Source: JBFFSQ01 sp041572275 (GTDB lineage Bacteria > Pseudomonadota > Gammaproteobacteria > SZUA-229). Taken from it: a DNA stretch of 20,544 nucleotides. Location of the stretch: contig JBFFSQ010000032.1 in assembly GCA_041572275.1 (NCBI GenBank), positions 1 through 20,544 of the forward strand, written 5' to 3'. This document shows, in pieces, positions 7,900-14,832 of this stretch (position 1 is the first letter of the stretch; each line of letters begins with the position of its first letter). A program made the position numbers and the translations under genes. Under the pieces are notes generated by a model. The model did not search any database. It saw only the letters and a program-made list of their open reading frames with translations, and was not told where the DNA came from.

Positions 7900-8451
7900 T
7901 TACATTGAGTGTGTGATGGTGAAGGCACCACGAATATCACCCAGTTTGAAACCACGAGCTTTATCAGCAGGATATAACTCGTCGAGTTTAGCAGCGACCT
8001 TTGGATCAATGTTTTCACCGTGGCACTTCAGGCAAACTTCACCCGTAGGAATAGCTTTCATGAAACGGAAGGTGCCGTTTACTGATTCGAAGTAGGCCAT
8101 AGGTTTTACGTCTTCACCGGCCGTTTTACGCTCTTCGAATTTTTTAAGCACTTGAGTTTCCCACTCATCAGGTTTATTTGATGTGTTGCGGGTTTTAAGA
8201 CTGGTTCGAGCCACTTTCCATCCGTATTTTTCTGACAGGTTTTTGGCAATTTCTGGTGCTTTGGTGTTACAAACTTCGATGGCTACGACTGGACCACTAC
8301 TCTTCATAGCTTTTTCCAGTTCACCTTTGAGCTGCCCCATGAATTCCTTGACCACTTTTTTGCTGCTCATGGCGCGTTCATTGTTTATGTCTGCAGAGGC
8401 TGTTTGCATGGCCATGCCCAGCATCATGCCCAGAATTATCATCAGACGCAT
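7900..8451 (-). CDS. Secreted DUF3365-type (Tll0287-like) monohaem c-type protein
   Basis: I recognise the DUF3365/Tll0287-like family, whose members are periplasmic or sensor-linked haem proteins of poorly known role. The start is set at the ATG ending at 8451, because GAGGAA lies just upstream of it. This gives 183 residues with a signal peptide (MRLMIILGMMLGMAMQTASA, likely cut after residue 20). Family marks are VCNTKAPEIA (60-69), TSLKTRNTSNKPDEWE (83-98), one haem-binding C-L-K-C-H at 140-144, and YPADKARGFKLGDIRGAF (160-177). An in-frame ATG 16 codons upstream is less likely, since it would disrupt the signal peptide. The gene is convergent with the CyaA-like gene and divergent from flgI. 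It is not a known flagellar component. Haem attachment and a redox or ligand-sensing role are inferred from the motif only. Confidence 0.87.
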   Translation of the reverse strand: MRLMIILGMMLGMAMQTASADINNERAMSSKKVVKEFMGQLKGELEKAMKSSGPVVAIEVCNTKAPEIAKNLSEKYGWKVARTSLKTRNTSNKPDEWETQVLKKFEERKTAGEDVKPMAYFESVNGTFRFMKAIPTGEVCLKCHGENIDPKVAAKLDELYPADKARGFKLGDIRGAFTITHSM

Positions 8452-8598
8452 AAAAAATTCCTCATGTATTTTTGTCAATTTGAAACGCGATATTATCACT
8501 AAAAACCATGAACTTCATATGGATGAAAGCTTAAAAATTGTCCGTATTTATTACTCCTTGCGCAGTCTTTTTCACCCGAGTTATTTCAAATGGATAAA

Positions 8599-8615
8599 TT
8601 GGCCCCTGATTTGCA
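8599..8615 (+). promoter_or_regulatory. Sigma-54 promoter for flgI
   Basis: TTGGCCCCTGATTTGCA matches the -24/-12 consensus YTGGCACGRNNNTTGCW at the key positions: GG at 8601-8602 and GC at 8613-8614 with exactly 10 bases between, plus TTGCA. The predicted transcription start is near 8626, 19 bases before the flgI ATG. Sigma-54 genes need an activator; FleQ, encoded in this window, is the obvious candidate. No FleQ site was identified. Confidence 0.8.
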
Positions 8616-8644
8616 TCATTGTAGAAAAATACTGGAGAACGGCG

Positions 8645-9751
8645 ATGTTTTGGCGAGGCCTGCATACACTAACTTTAATCCTGATGCTGTTGAGTACTTC
8701 GGCTGAAGCTCAGCGCATCAAGGATATTGCCTCTATTGCCGGGGTCCGCAGCAATCAGCTGGTAGGCTATGGCCTGGTCGTGGGTCTGGATGGTACCGGT
8801 GACCAGACCAGTCAGACACCTTTTACCGTACAGAGCTTTAAGAACATGCTCAAGCAATACGGCATAACCTTGCCGCCTAATGTGACTCCACAGCTGAAAA
8901 ATGTTGCCGCTGTGGCAATTCATGCAGAACTACCGGCCTTTAGTAAGCCGGGTCAGACTATTGATATCACCGTGTCATCACTGGGTAATGCCAAAAGTTT
9001 GCGCGGTGGCAGTTTATTGATGACACCGTTAAAAGGGGCAGATGGTCAGATATATGCAGTAGCCCAGGGTAACCTGATTGTGGGTGGTTTCGGTATTTCC
9101 GGTAGTGATGGCTCCCGGGTGTCAGTGAATGTTCCCAGTGTCGGTCGTATTCCCGGTGGTGCCTCAGTAGAACGCATGGTGCCAAATCCTTTCGGACAGA
9201 TGAAAAAACTGGTGCTGAACCTGAATCGCAGTGATTTCACCACGGCCAAACGTGTTGTGCAGGCGATCAATAAAGTACTGGGACCGGACAGTGCCCACGC
9301 CCTGGATGCGGTATCGATCCAGGTGTTAACACCGCCGACCACATCCCAGAAAGTCGAATTTGTCTCCTTTCTGGAGAACCTCGAAGTGGACCCTGACGAC
9401 GCGCCGGCTCGCATTATCGTCAATTCACGGACCGGGACCGTGGTAATCAGTTCAACTGTGACGGTTAAACCTGCAGCTGTAAGTCACGGTAGTTTAACTG
9501 TGACTATTACCGAAGACCCAATTGTCAGTCAGCCTGGCCCTCTCTCCGGGGGAGAGACTGTGGTAGTGCCACGTACTGATATATCAGTCGAGCAGGCCGA
9601 TAGTCGTATGTTCCTGTTTAGTCCGGGTGTGTCGCTGAATGAAATTGTGCGCGCGGTTAATCAGGTTGGAGCCGCGCCAGGTGATCTGGTAGCGATACTG
9701 GAAGCGCTTAAACAGGCCGGTTCATTATCGGCTGAACTGATTGTGATTTGA
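8645..9751 (+). CDS. flgI: FlgI, P-ring protein
   Basis: FlgI forms the periplasmic P ring around the distal rod, anchored to peptidoglycan. The frame stays open far upstream, but the correct start is the ATG at 8645: it has GGAG at 8634-8637 with ideal spacing and is followed by a clear signal peptide (cleavage after AEA, residue 22). Mature FlgI begins QRIKDIASIAGVRSNQLVGY, then GLVVGLDGTGD, the family hallmark. Later conserved parts are SSLGNAKSLRGGSLLMTPL and the C-terminal PGVSLNEIVRAVNQVGAAP. The length of 368 residues is normal. It has its own sigma-54 promoter and ends 2 bases before flgJ. Confidence 0.97.
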   Translation: MFWRGLHTLTLILMLLSTSAEAQRIKDIASIAGVRSNQLVGYGLVVGLDGTGDQTSQTPFTVQSFKNMLKQYGITLPPNVTPQLKNVAAVAIHAELPAFSKPGQTIDITVSSLGNAKSLRGGSLLMTPLKGADGQIYAVAQGNLIVGGFGISGSDGSRVSVNVPSVGRIPGGASVERMVPNPFGQMKKLVLNLNRSDFTTAKRVVQAINKVLGPDSAHALDAVSIQVLTPPTTSQKVEFVSFLENLEVDPDDAPARIIVNSRTGTVVISSTVTVKPAAVSHGSLTVTITEDPIVSQPGPLSGGETVVVPRTDISVEQADSRMFLFSPGVSLNEIVRAVNQVGAAPGDLVAILEALKQAGSLSAELIVI

Positions 9752-9753
9752 TC

Positions 9754-10719
9754 ATGATACCGAATACCGATGTCTACACTGATTTTCACAGTTTCACGGA
9801 AATGCGCCGTGAGGCTCGTGAACAGTCGTCCGACTCGGTCAAGCAGGTCGCCAAGCAGTTCGAATCCCTGTTTGTGCAGATGATGCTGAAAAGTATGCGA
9901 GATGCCGTCCCTGAAGGTGGGCTGTTTAACAGTAATCAAGAAAAGCTTTATCGCGATATGTTTGACAAGCAATTGAGCATGAATATCGCATCGGGGCAGG
10001 GGGTCGGTCTGGCGGCTGTGATTGAGCGCCAATTGAGTCGTAGCGACTCGGTGGATGTGAAACCGGAATCGCTGTCAGTGCCTGCAAGACCCCTGGCCAT
10101 GTCGGTGGCGCCCAAACAAACCAATACGACCACAGCAACATCCGTACAGCTGGGGTCCCTTGAGCAGGCGTATATGTCACCTGCTGAAATATCCTCTGTT
10201 GAACCAGTTGACTGGCAGCAACCGGAAGATTTTGTTCGTGATCTGTGGCCTCATGCGCTTGAAGCCGAACGTGAACTGGGAGTAGCAGCAGAGGTATTGA
10301 TTGCTCAGTCGGCTCTGGAAACGGGTTGGGGTAAATATATTCATAGTCTGGATAATGGCGACAACAGTTTTAGCCTGTTTGGTATCAAGGCTGACCAGCG
10401 TTGGCAGGGACAGCATGTCGCTGTATCGACGCTGGAATTCAAAGACGGCACTATGCAAAGAGAGCAGGCTCGCTTTCGGGCCTATGATTCAGTGGGTGAG
10501 GCATTTGCTGATTATGTGAACTTTATTCAGTCGAATCCGCGTTATCAACAGGCACTGGAACATGGCTTTAATCCTGATGCCTATGCCCGTGAATTGCAGA
10601 AGGCGGGTTATGCCACGGACCCTGATTATGCCAGCAAGATTCAACGCATTCGCAACAGTGATTTGTTACAAAACCGGTTATCTGAGCTAAAGAATACTCA
10701 GCATCAGCCGCTAACATAA
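9754..10719 (+). CDS. flgJ: FlgJ, rod-binding protein with peptidoglycan hydrolase domain
   Basis: FlgJ caps the growing rod and opens the peptidoglycan for it. The ATG at 9754 is chosen over a TTG at 9748 that overlaps the flgI stop; either gives tight coupling to flgI. The 321 residues carry the N-terminal rod-cap domain (about 28-95: AKQFESLFVQMMLKSMRDA, then FNSNQEKLYRDMFDKQLS). A linker rich in Thr/Ser/Pro follows. The C-terminal glucosaminidase-type domain (about 160-310) has the probable catalytic Glu189 in AQSALETGWG and the motifs NSFSLFGIKA and FRAYDSVGEAFADYV. This two-domain form is the one found in Beta- and Gammaproteobacteria. Its last codons contain the flgK sigma-28 promoter. 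Confidence 0.96.
   Translation: MIPNTDVYTDFHSFTEMRREAREQSSDSVKQVAKQFESLFVQMMLKSMRDAVPEGGLFNSNQEKLYRDMFDKQLSMNIASGQGVGLAAVIERQLSRSDSVDVKPESLSVPARPLAMSVAPKQTNTTTATSVQLGSLEQAYMSPAEISSVEPVDWQQPEDFVRDLWPHALEAERELGVAAEVLIAQSALETGWGKYIHSLDNGDNSFSLFGIKADQRWQGQHVAVSTLEFKDGTMQREQARFRAYDSVGEAFADYVNFIQSNPRYQQALEHGFNPDAYARELQKAGYATDPDYASKIQRIRNSDLLQNRLSELKNTQHQPLT
10688..10714 (+). promoter_or_regulatory. Sigma-28 (FliA) promoter for flgKL, inside flgJ
   Basis: TAAAGAAT (10688-10695), an 11-base spacer and GCCGCTAA (10707-10714) match the flagellar sigma-28 consensus TAAAGTTT-N11-GCCGATAA, with one mismatch in the -10 and two in the -35. The same -10 octamer and the same 11-base spacing occur in the fliC promoter at 18391-18417. 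Predicted transcription starts near 10721, about 50 bases before the flgK ATG. Confidence 0.8.
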
Positions 10720-10727
10720 AGAACAGG

Positions 10728-10755
10728 CCGGAAACCGTAAGGTGCTGTATTCCGG
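10728..10755 (+). other. Hairpin in the flgK leader
   Basis: Outer arms CCGGAA (10728-10733) / TTCCGG (10750-10755) enclose a smaller ACC-GTAA-GGT hairpin (10734-10743). No T run follows, so it is not a standard terminator. It would lie in the 5' leader of a transcript started from the sigma-28 promoter, or between flgJ and flgK on a longer message. Confidence 0.45.
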
Positions 10756-10771
10756 ATAGAGAGAGACGATA

Positions 10772-12679
10772 ATGGCCGATATTTTACGTACAAGTAGCAG
10801 CGGCTTGCTGGCCTATCAGACCGCATTGGCAACCACTTCGCACAATATCGCGAATGTGGGTACCGAAGGTTACAGTCGTCAGCGTGTAGAGCTGGAAGCA
10901 CGGCCACCGAATGCGTTTGGTGCGACGAATATTGGTCAGGGCGTTAGTGTCAGTGATATTAACCGGCTGATCGACAGCTTTGTAATTGGCAATATTCGTG
11001 ATTTCACCGCGAGCTCATCTCGTTTGTCTATGTTCGAGACCTTTGCCTCACGTACTGAAAACCTGATTGCCGATAGCCAGGGTAGTTTAATGCCTGCTCT
11101 CGAAGGTTTTTTCAGTGCTCTTGATGATGTGGCCAACGATCCGGCCGCCAATGCGCCACGGGTTGCCTTGTTGGGTGCAGTCGAGAATCTGGAACAACGG
11201 TTTAATTCATTGGCCACCGAAATGCAGAAGCTTGAGCAGGAAGTGGACGAGCGACTTTTGTTTGAGGTGGGTGATATTAATGCGCTGGCGCAGGAAATTG
11301 CACAGGTGAATGAAGATATTCACCGTGTCAGCAGTGTTGATAATCAGCCCGCTGACTTGCTGGATAAACGTGATCAGTTATTAAAGCAACTGTCAGAAAA
11401 AGTTTCCGTGTCAGTTGTCGAGCAGAATGACGGTACACTGAATGTGCTGGTCGGTTCCGGACAGTTGCTGGTAACCGGTTCCCTGGCCATGAGCCTGGTG
11501 ACTCAGCCCGATGCCATCCAGCCCGATCGACTGGCTATCGCCATCCAGGGTACGACTACCTCACCGGTGGTGATTACCAATAACCTCACTGGCGGCACAG
11601 TGGGTGGGCTGTTGGACTATCGGAATAATATGCTGGATTCGGCTCAGAACCGACTTGGTCGTACAGCTATTGCCCTGGCCGATGCCTTCAACAGTCAGCA
11701 TGCCGAAGGTTATGATCTGAATGGTAATTTGGGTACTGCTAATTTTTTAACGGTTGGTGCCCCTCAGGTATTGCCGAACGCGAATAACAATGTCGCTACG
11801 GGTGTGCCCGTGGTGACGGTAGCAGATGTTACTGCCTTAACTGTGTCTGATTACAGCGTAAGTTTTGCCGCAGGCAACTACAGCATCACACGTCTATCGG
11901 ATAACTCTACTGTAACGGGACCTGGCCCGCTATTTAATGTGGATGGTCTGGATTTTGACTTTACCACTGTGGGTGCTGTTGCAGGTGATTCATTTTATAT
12001 TCGTCCCACCCGCTTTGGCGCACTGGGTTTTCAGTCGCAGGTGACGGACCCGGCAGCAATCGCGGCTGCATCACCGATACGTACCTCTACGGCTGTGGCC
12101 AATATCGGTGACAGTCAGGTTTCAGCCGGTACCATTGTTGATGTCACCGATGTCAATTTGCTGGCAACGGTTGATATATATTTTGATCCAACGAATCCAG
12201 CCGGTACCTTTGATGTGGTAGATCGAGCAACTTCAGCAGTGTTGCAAAATGATGTGGCCTATACCAATGGTATGACCATCACCCAGAACGGATGGCAGGT
12301 ACAGCTCACAGGTATACCGGAAGTGGGTGATGTGTTGACGGTGGAACAGAATATTGGAGCAGCAACGGATAACCGTAACGCCCTGTTATTATCTGATTTG
12401 CGCAATCAGCAAATTCTGGATAACAGCACCTCCACCTTTGAGCAGTCCTATAGTGCACTGACGGCCGAGGTGGGTGTGGTAACCCAGCAGGTCAAAATGA
12501 ATCTTGAAGTTGAACAAAGCTTGTTACAGGCATCGGTTCAGGAACGTGAATCAGTTTCAGGAGTCAATCTGGATGAAGAAGCGGCTGATCTGATTCGTTT
12601 TCAGCAGGCTTACCAGGCACTGTCACGAGTTATTCAGACTTCACAGTCGATATTTCAATCGCTGTTAGATGCGACATAG
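10772..12679 (+). CDS. flgK: FlgK, hook-filament junction protein (HAP1)
   Basis: FlgK (HAP1) is the first junction layer between hook and filament. The 635-residue protein begins with the axial N-terminus (LRTSSSGLLAYQTALATTSH, then NIANVGTEGYSRQRVE) and ends with the C-terminal helix SGVNLDEEAADLIRFQQAYQ followed by SRVIQTSQSIFQSLL. Both are diagnostic of FlgK. The central region holds two similar beta-rich modules (about residues 356-412 and 443-525), the second resembling one in FlgL. A weak GAGAGA ribosome-binding site lies upstream of the ATG. The stop codon overlaps the ribosome-binding region of flgL. A sigma-28 promoter just upstream would make flgKL a late operon. Confidence 0.97.
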   Translation: MADILRTSSSGLLAYQTALATTSHNIANVGTEGYSRQRVELEARPPNAFGATNIGQGVSVSDINRLIDSFVIGNIRDFTASSSRLSMFETFASRTENLIADSQGSLMPALEGFFSALDDVANDPAANAPRVALLGAVENLEQRFNSLATEMQKLEQEVDERLLFEVGDINALAQEIAQVNEDIHRVSSVDNQPADLLDKRDQLLKQLSEKVSVSVVEQNDGTLNVLVGSGQLLVTGSLAMSLVTQPDAIQPDRLAIAIQGTTTSPVVITNNLTGGTVGGLLDYRNNMLDSAQNRLGRTAIALADAFNSQHAEGYDLNGNLGTANFLTVGAPQVLPNANNNVATGVPVVTVADVTALTVSDYSVSFAAGNYSITRLSDNSTVTGPGPLFNVDGLDFDFTTVGAVAGDSFYIRPTRFGALGFQSQVTDPAAIAAASPIRTSTAVANIGDSQVSAGTIVDVTDVNLLATVDIYFDPTNPAGTFDVVDRATSAVLQNDVAYTNGMTITQNGWQVQLTGIPEVGDVLTVEQNIGAATDNRNALLLSDLRNQQILDNSTSTFEQSYSALTAEVGVVTQQVKMNLEVEQSLLQASVQERESVSGVNLDEEAADLIRFQQAYQALSRVIQTSQSIFQSLLDAT

Positions 12680-12686
12680 GTGAATG

Positions 12687-13895
12687 ATGCGAGTATCAAC
12701 TACACAAATACACAACCAGGGATTGCAGAGTATTCTGGATCAGCAGACCAAGTTAATCAAGACTCAGAATCAACTCAGTAGTGGCGAAAAATTTCTGGCA
12801 CCATCTGATAATCCCAGTGCGGCCAGTCGGGTACTGGATCTAGATGAAGCCATAGCACGCATCACCCAGCATGAAGAAAATGCAGATTTTGCAACTCAGC
12901 GTCTGGGTGTAGAAGAATCTTCACTGGCAAGTATTGAAAATATCTTACAACGTAGTAGGGAACTGGCTTTGCAGGCAGGTAACACAGCAACACAAACATC
13001 AGTGACTCGACAGGCAATTGCTGGTGAGCTTAAGGAAAACCTGGACCAGTTATTCGATATTGCTAATAGTAAAGATGCTAATGGTGAATATTTATTTGCA
13101 GGATTTCAGTCAAGTAGTCAGCCATTTACTACCGATGGTCTTGGTAATTTTACCTATAATGGTGATCAGGGCCAAATAGCGTTGCAGATAGGATCTACCA
13201 GGCAGGTAGTTGCTAATGATTCTGGTGCTGATGTGTTTCAGCTGATTCGCAATGGTAATGGTAGCTTCAGTGTAGATGCTAATTCAGCGAATACAGGTAA
13301 CGGTATAATTTCAACGGGCTCGGTACAAAATCCTGCCAGTTTTCAGGCGCAGGACTTTACGATTACCTTTACATCAGCCACCACATATGACGTATTTAAT
13401 GTCACAACTGGTTTACCTGTGCCACCTGCTGCCAGACCCTATACAGATGGAGGGGCTATTAATTTCAATGGTATTGAGGTTGAAATTTCAGGTGCACCGG
13501 TAACGGGTGATGTTTTCACTGTAAATGCTAGTCGAAACCAGGACATGTTTACGACACTTTATGATTTGATCGATACAATAGAGAATTCACCTGATAACCT
13601 GGCTGGTAATGCACAGTTTGCTCAGGGCATTGCAAATGCACTTAATAATATTGATCGATCCATGGATAACGTGATTGATGTACGTACCAGTGTTGGTGGC
13701 AGGATGAATTCAATTGATAGTCAGGCGGATGATAATGCGGCTAGAAAATTACAATATCAAAGCATACGATCGCAAATAAAAGATCTGGATTTTGCTGAAG
13801 CTATTAGTAAAATGACATTTGAAAGCACGGCATTGCAAGTGGCGCAACAAACATTTGCCCGGGTACAAAATCTTTCTTTGTTTAATGTCATTTAA
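12687..13895 (+). CDS. flgL: FlgL, hook-filament junction protein (HAP3)
   Basis: FlgL (HAP3) is the second junction layer, to which the flagellin filament attaches. Two ATGs are adjacent. I choose 12687, giving MRVSTTQIHNQGLQSI, because FlgL normally begins MR.ST and the AGG at 12678-12680 is then better spaced than for 12684. The 402-residue protein shows the flagellin-like N-terminus (LSSGEKFLAPSDNPSAASRV) and C-terminus (LDFAEAISKMTFESTALQVA, then QQTFARVQNLSLFNVI). Residues about 201-281 form a beta module like that in FlgK. It is coupled to flgK and convergent with the FliT-like gene; the 143-base gap between them holds no clear terminator. Confidence 0.97.
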   Translation: MRVSTTQIHNQGLQSILDQQTKLIKTQNQLSSGEKFLAPSDNPSAASRVLDLDEAIARITQHEENADFATQRLGVEESSLASIENILQRSRELALQAGNTATQTSVTRQAIAGELKENLDQLFDIANSKDANGEYLFAGFQSSSQPFTTDGLGNFTYNGDQGQIALQIGSTRQVVANDSGADVFQLIRNGNGSFSVDANSANTGNGIISTGSVQNPASFQAQDFTITFTSATTYDVFNVTTGLPVPPAARPYTDGGAINFNGIEVEISGAPVTGDVFTVNASRNQDMFTTLYDLIDTIENSPDNLAGNAQFAQGIANALNNIDRSMDNVIDVRTSVGGRMNSIDSQADDNAARKLQYQSIRSQIKDLDFAEAISKMTFESTALQVAQQTFARVQNLSLFNVI

Positions 13896-14038
13896 TGGCT
13901 TGCTGTGGTTGTGTGTCAGAAAGAGATGTTTATATTTAGATAATAAATCAATCTAAGTTAATATAGACTGTCTTATTATTTTTTGTGTTCATAATGGCAA
14001 GCCACAGTTGGATGCACAAACTCAATATTTATAAACCA

Positions 14039-14347
14039 TTATTTGCTAGAGTGATCAAGATAGCTATTAATGGCTTTCTTGTTTTTTTCTAGTTTTGATT
14101 TTTTATCCAGAAGTTTGTCACGTTGAGAAGTGCTAAGAACAGTAATTTCTTCATTGATTTCAGCTATTGATTCAAGCTGAAATCGTGCTTTTTGAGCCAT
14201 ATCTTCCGTTAATTCACTGAGTTTTTGTGAAACTACACCATGCAATTGCTTATCACGTTGATTAATAATGGTCTGGGTTTGTTGCCAGTCATTGTCTTTT
14301 GCTGCTGACAAGGCCTGTTGGGTTAATAAACAGATCTCTGACAGCAT
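14039..14347 (-). CDS. FliT-like flagellar export chaperone
   Basis: A small, charged, apparently all-helical protein of 102 residues sits directly downstream of fliS, where fliT (chaperone of FliD) is found in many flagellar operons. Sequence similarity within the FliT family is low, so the assignment rests mainly on position, size and helix pattern. The C-terminal half is very rich in Lys and Glu (KKSKLEKNKK). I choose the ATG ending at 14347, which has AGGAAA about 8 bases upstream. A GTG ending at 14368 would add seven residues, but the only purine-rich stretch in front of it is one base away. It begins 32 bases after the fliS stop and would be the last gene of the fliD-fliS unit. Confidence 0.62.
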   Translation of the reverse strand: MLSEICLLTQQALSAAKDNDWQQTQTIINQRDKQLHGVVSQKLSELTEDMAQKARFQLESIAEINEEITVLSTSQRDKLLDKKSKLEKNKKAINSYLDHSSK

Positions 14348-14379
14348 ATCGAGAGTTTCCTGTGACACACCTGATGTTC

Positions 14380-14814
14380 TTATGGGTGTGCCTGGACAAC
14401 CGGTTGAGTGCTTGATGTTTCCTGAGGTAATTTGTCTTCAAGTGAGTCCCAGGCTGATTTGATTTCTGATAATAGGGTATGAACTTCACGTAAGTTTTCA
14501 ATGTTATTATCTAGGTTAGCAACCAGTAATTGTCTGTTCATGTACAGATAGAGATCTTCCAGATTATGAGCTATTGCTTCACCCTGTTCCATATTTAAAC
14601 TGGAACGCAGGCCGTCAATAATGGCGATGGCTTTACCGATGAGTTCTACTTTCTGTACAGTTTCATTCCGTTCCATATGGCCCATGGCTGCTTTTACTCG
14701 CACAATAGCACCAGTCAGTAGCATGTTGATTAGCTCATGGGGAGACGCTGATTCAGTTTTTGATTGCAGATCAAGGCCAGTGTATTGTTTTGTTGCATAA
14801 GAATGACTGTACAT
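14380..14814 (-). CDS. fliS: FliS, flagellin export chaperone
   Basis: FliS binds the disordered C-terminus of newly made flagellin in the cytoplasm, prevents early polymerisation and helps deliver it to the export gate. The 144-residue protein has the family's start (MYSHSYATKQYTGLDLQSKT, then ESASPHELINMLLTGAI). It continues with the helical core RVKAAMGHMER, KAIAIIDGLRSSLN and LYLYMNRQLLVANL. A Pro/Gln-rich tail closes it. GGAG lies 6 bases before the ATG. It sits 18 bases downstream of fliD and upstream of the FliT-like gene, so all three probably share the sigma-54 promoter in front of fliD. Confidence 0.95.
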   Translation of the reverse strand: MYSHSYATKQYTGLDLQSKTESASPHELINMLLTGAIVRVKAAMGHMERNETVQKVELIGKAIAIIDGLRSSLNMEQGEAIAHNLEDLYLYMNRQLLVANLDNNIENLREVHTLLSEIKSAWDSLEDKLPQETSSTQPVVQAHP

Positions 14815-14832
14815 GATGTTCTCCGTAAATTT

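Noticed and set aside
8492..8518. GATAAT (-10-like, minus strand, 8492-8497) and palindrome ATGAACTTCAT (8508-8518) upstream of the DUF3365-type gene
   Set aside because: No matching -35 was found and the palindrome is short; both may be chance in A+T-rich sequence.
8183..8644. A longer flgI frame extending about 150 codons upstream of 8645
   Set aside because: It overlaps the DUF3365-type gene on the other strand, lacks homology, and would bury a clear signal peptide and ribosome-binding site at 8645.
10717..10741. A second sigma-28-like match (TAAAG ... CCGTAA) just after flgJ
   Set aside because: The spacing between the elements is about three bases too short; the site at 10688-10714 fits the consensus and spacing much better.
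13896..14038. Short inverted repeats between convergent flgL and the FliT-like gene (TTAGAT/ATCTAA at 13936-13956; TGGCTTGC/GCAAGCCA at 13896-14004)
   Set aside because: The first is a 6-bp A+T stem without a T run and the second has arms about 93 bases apart, so neither supports a terminator or mobile-element call.
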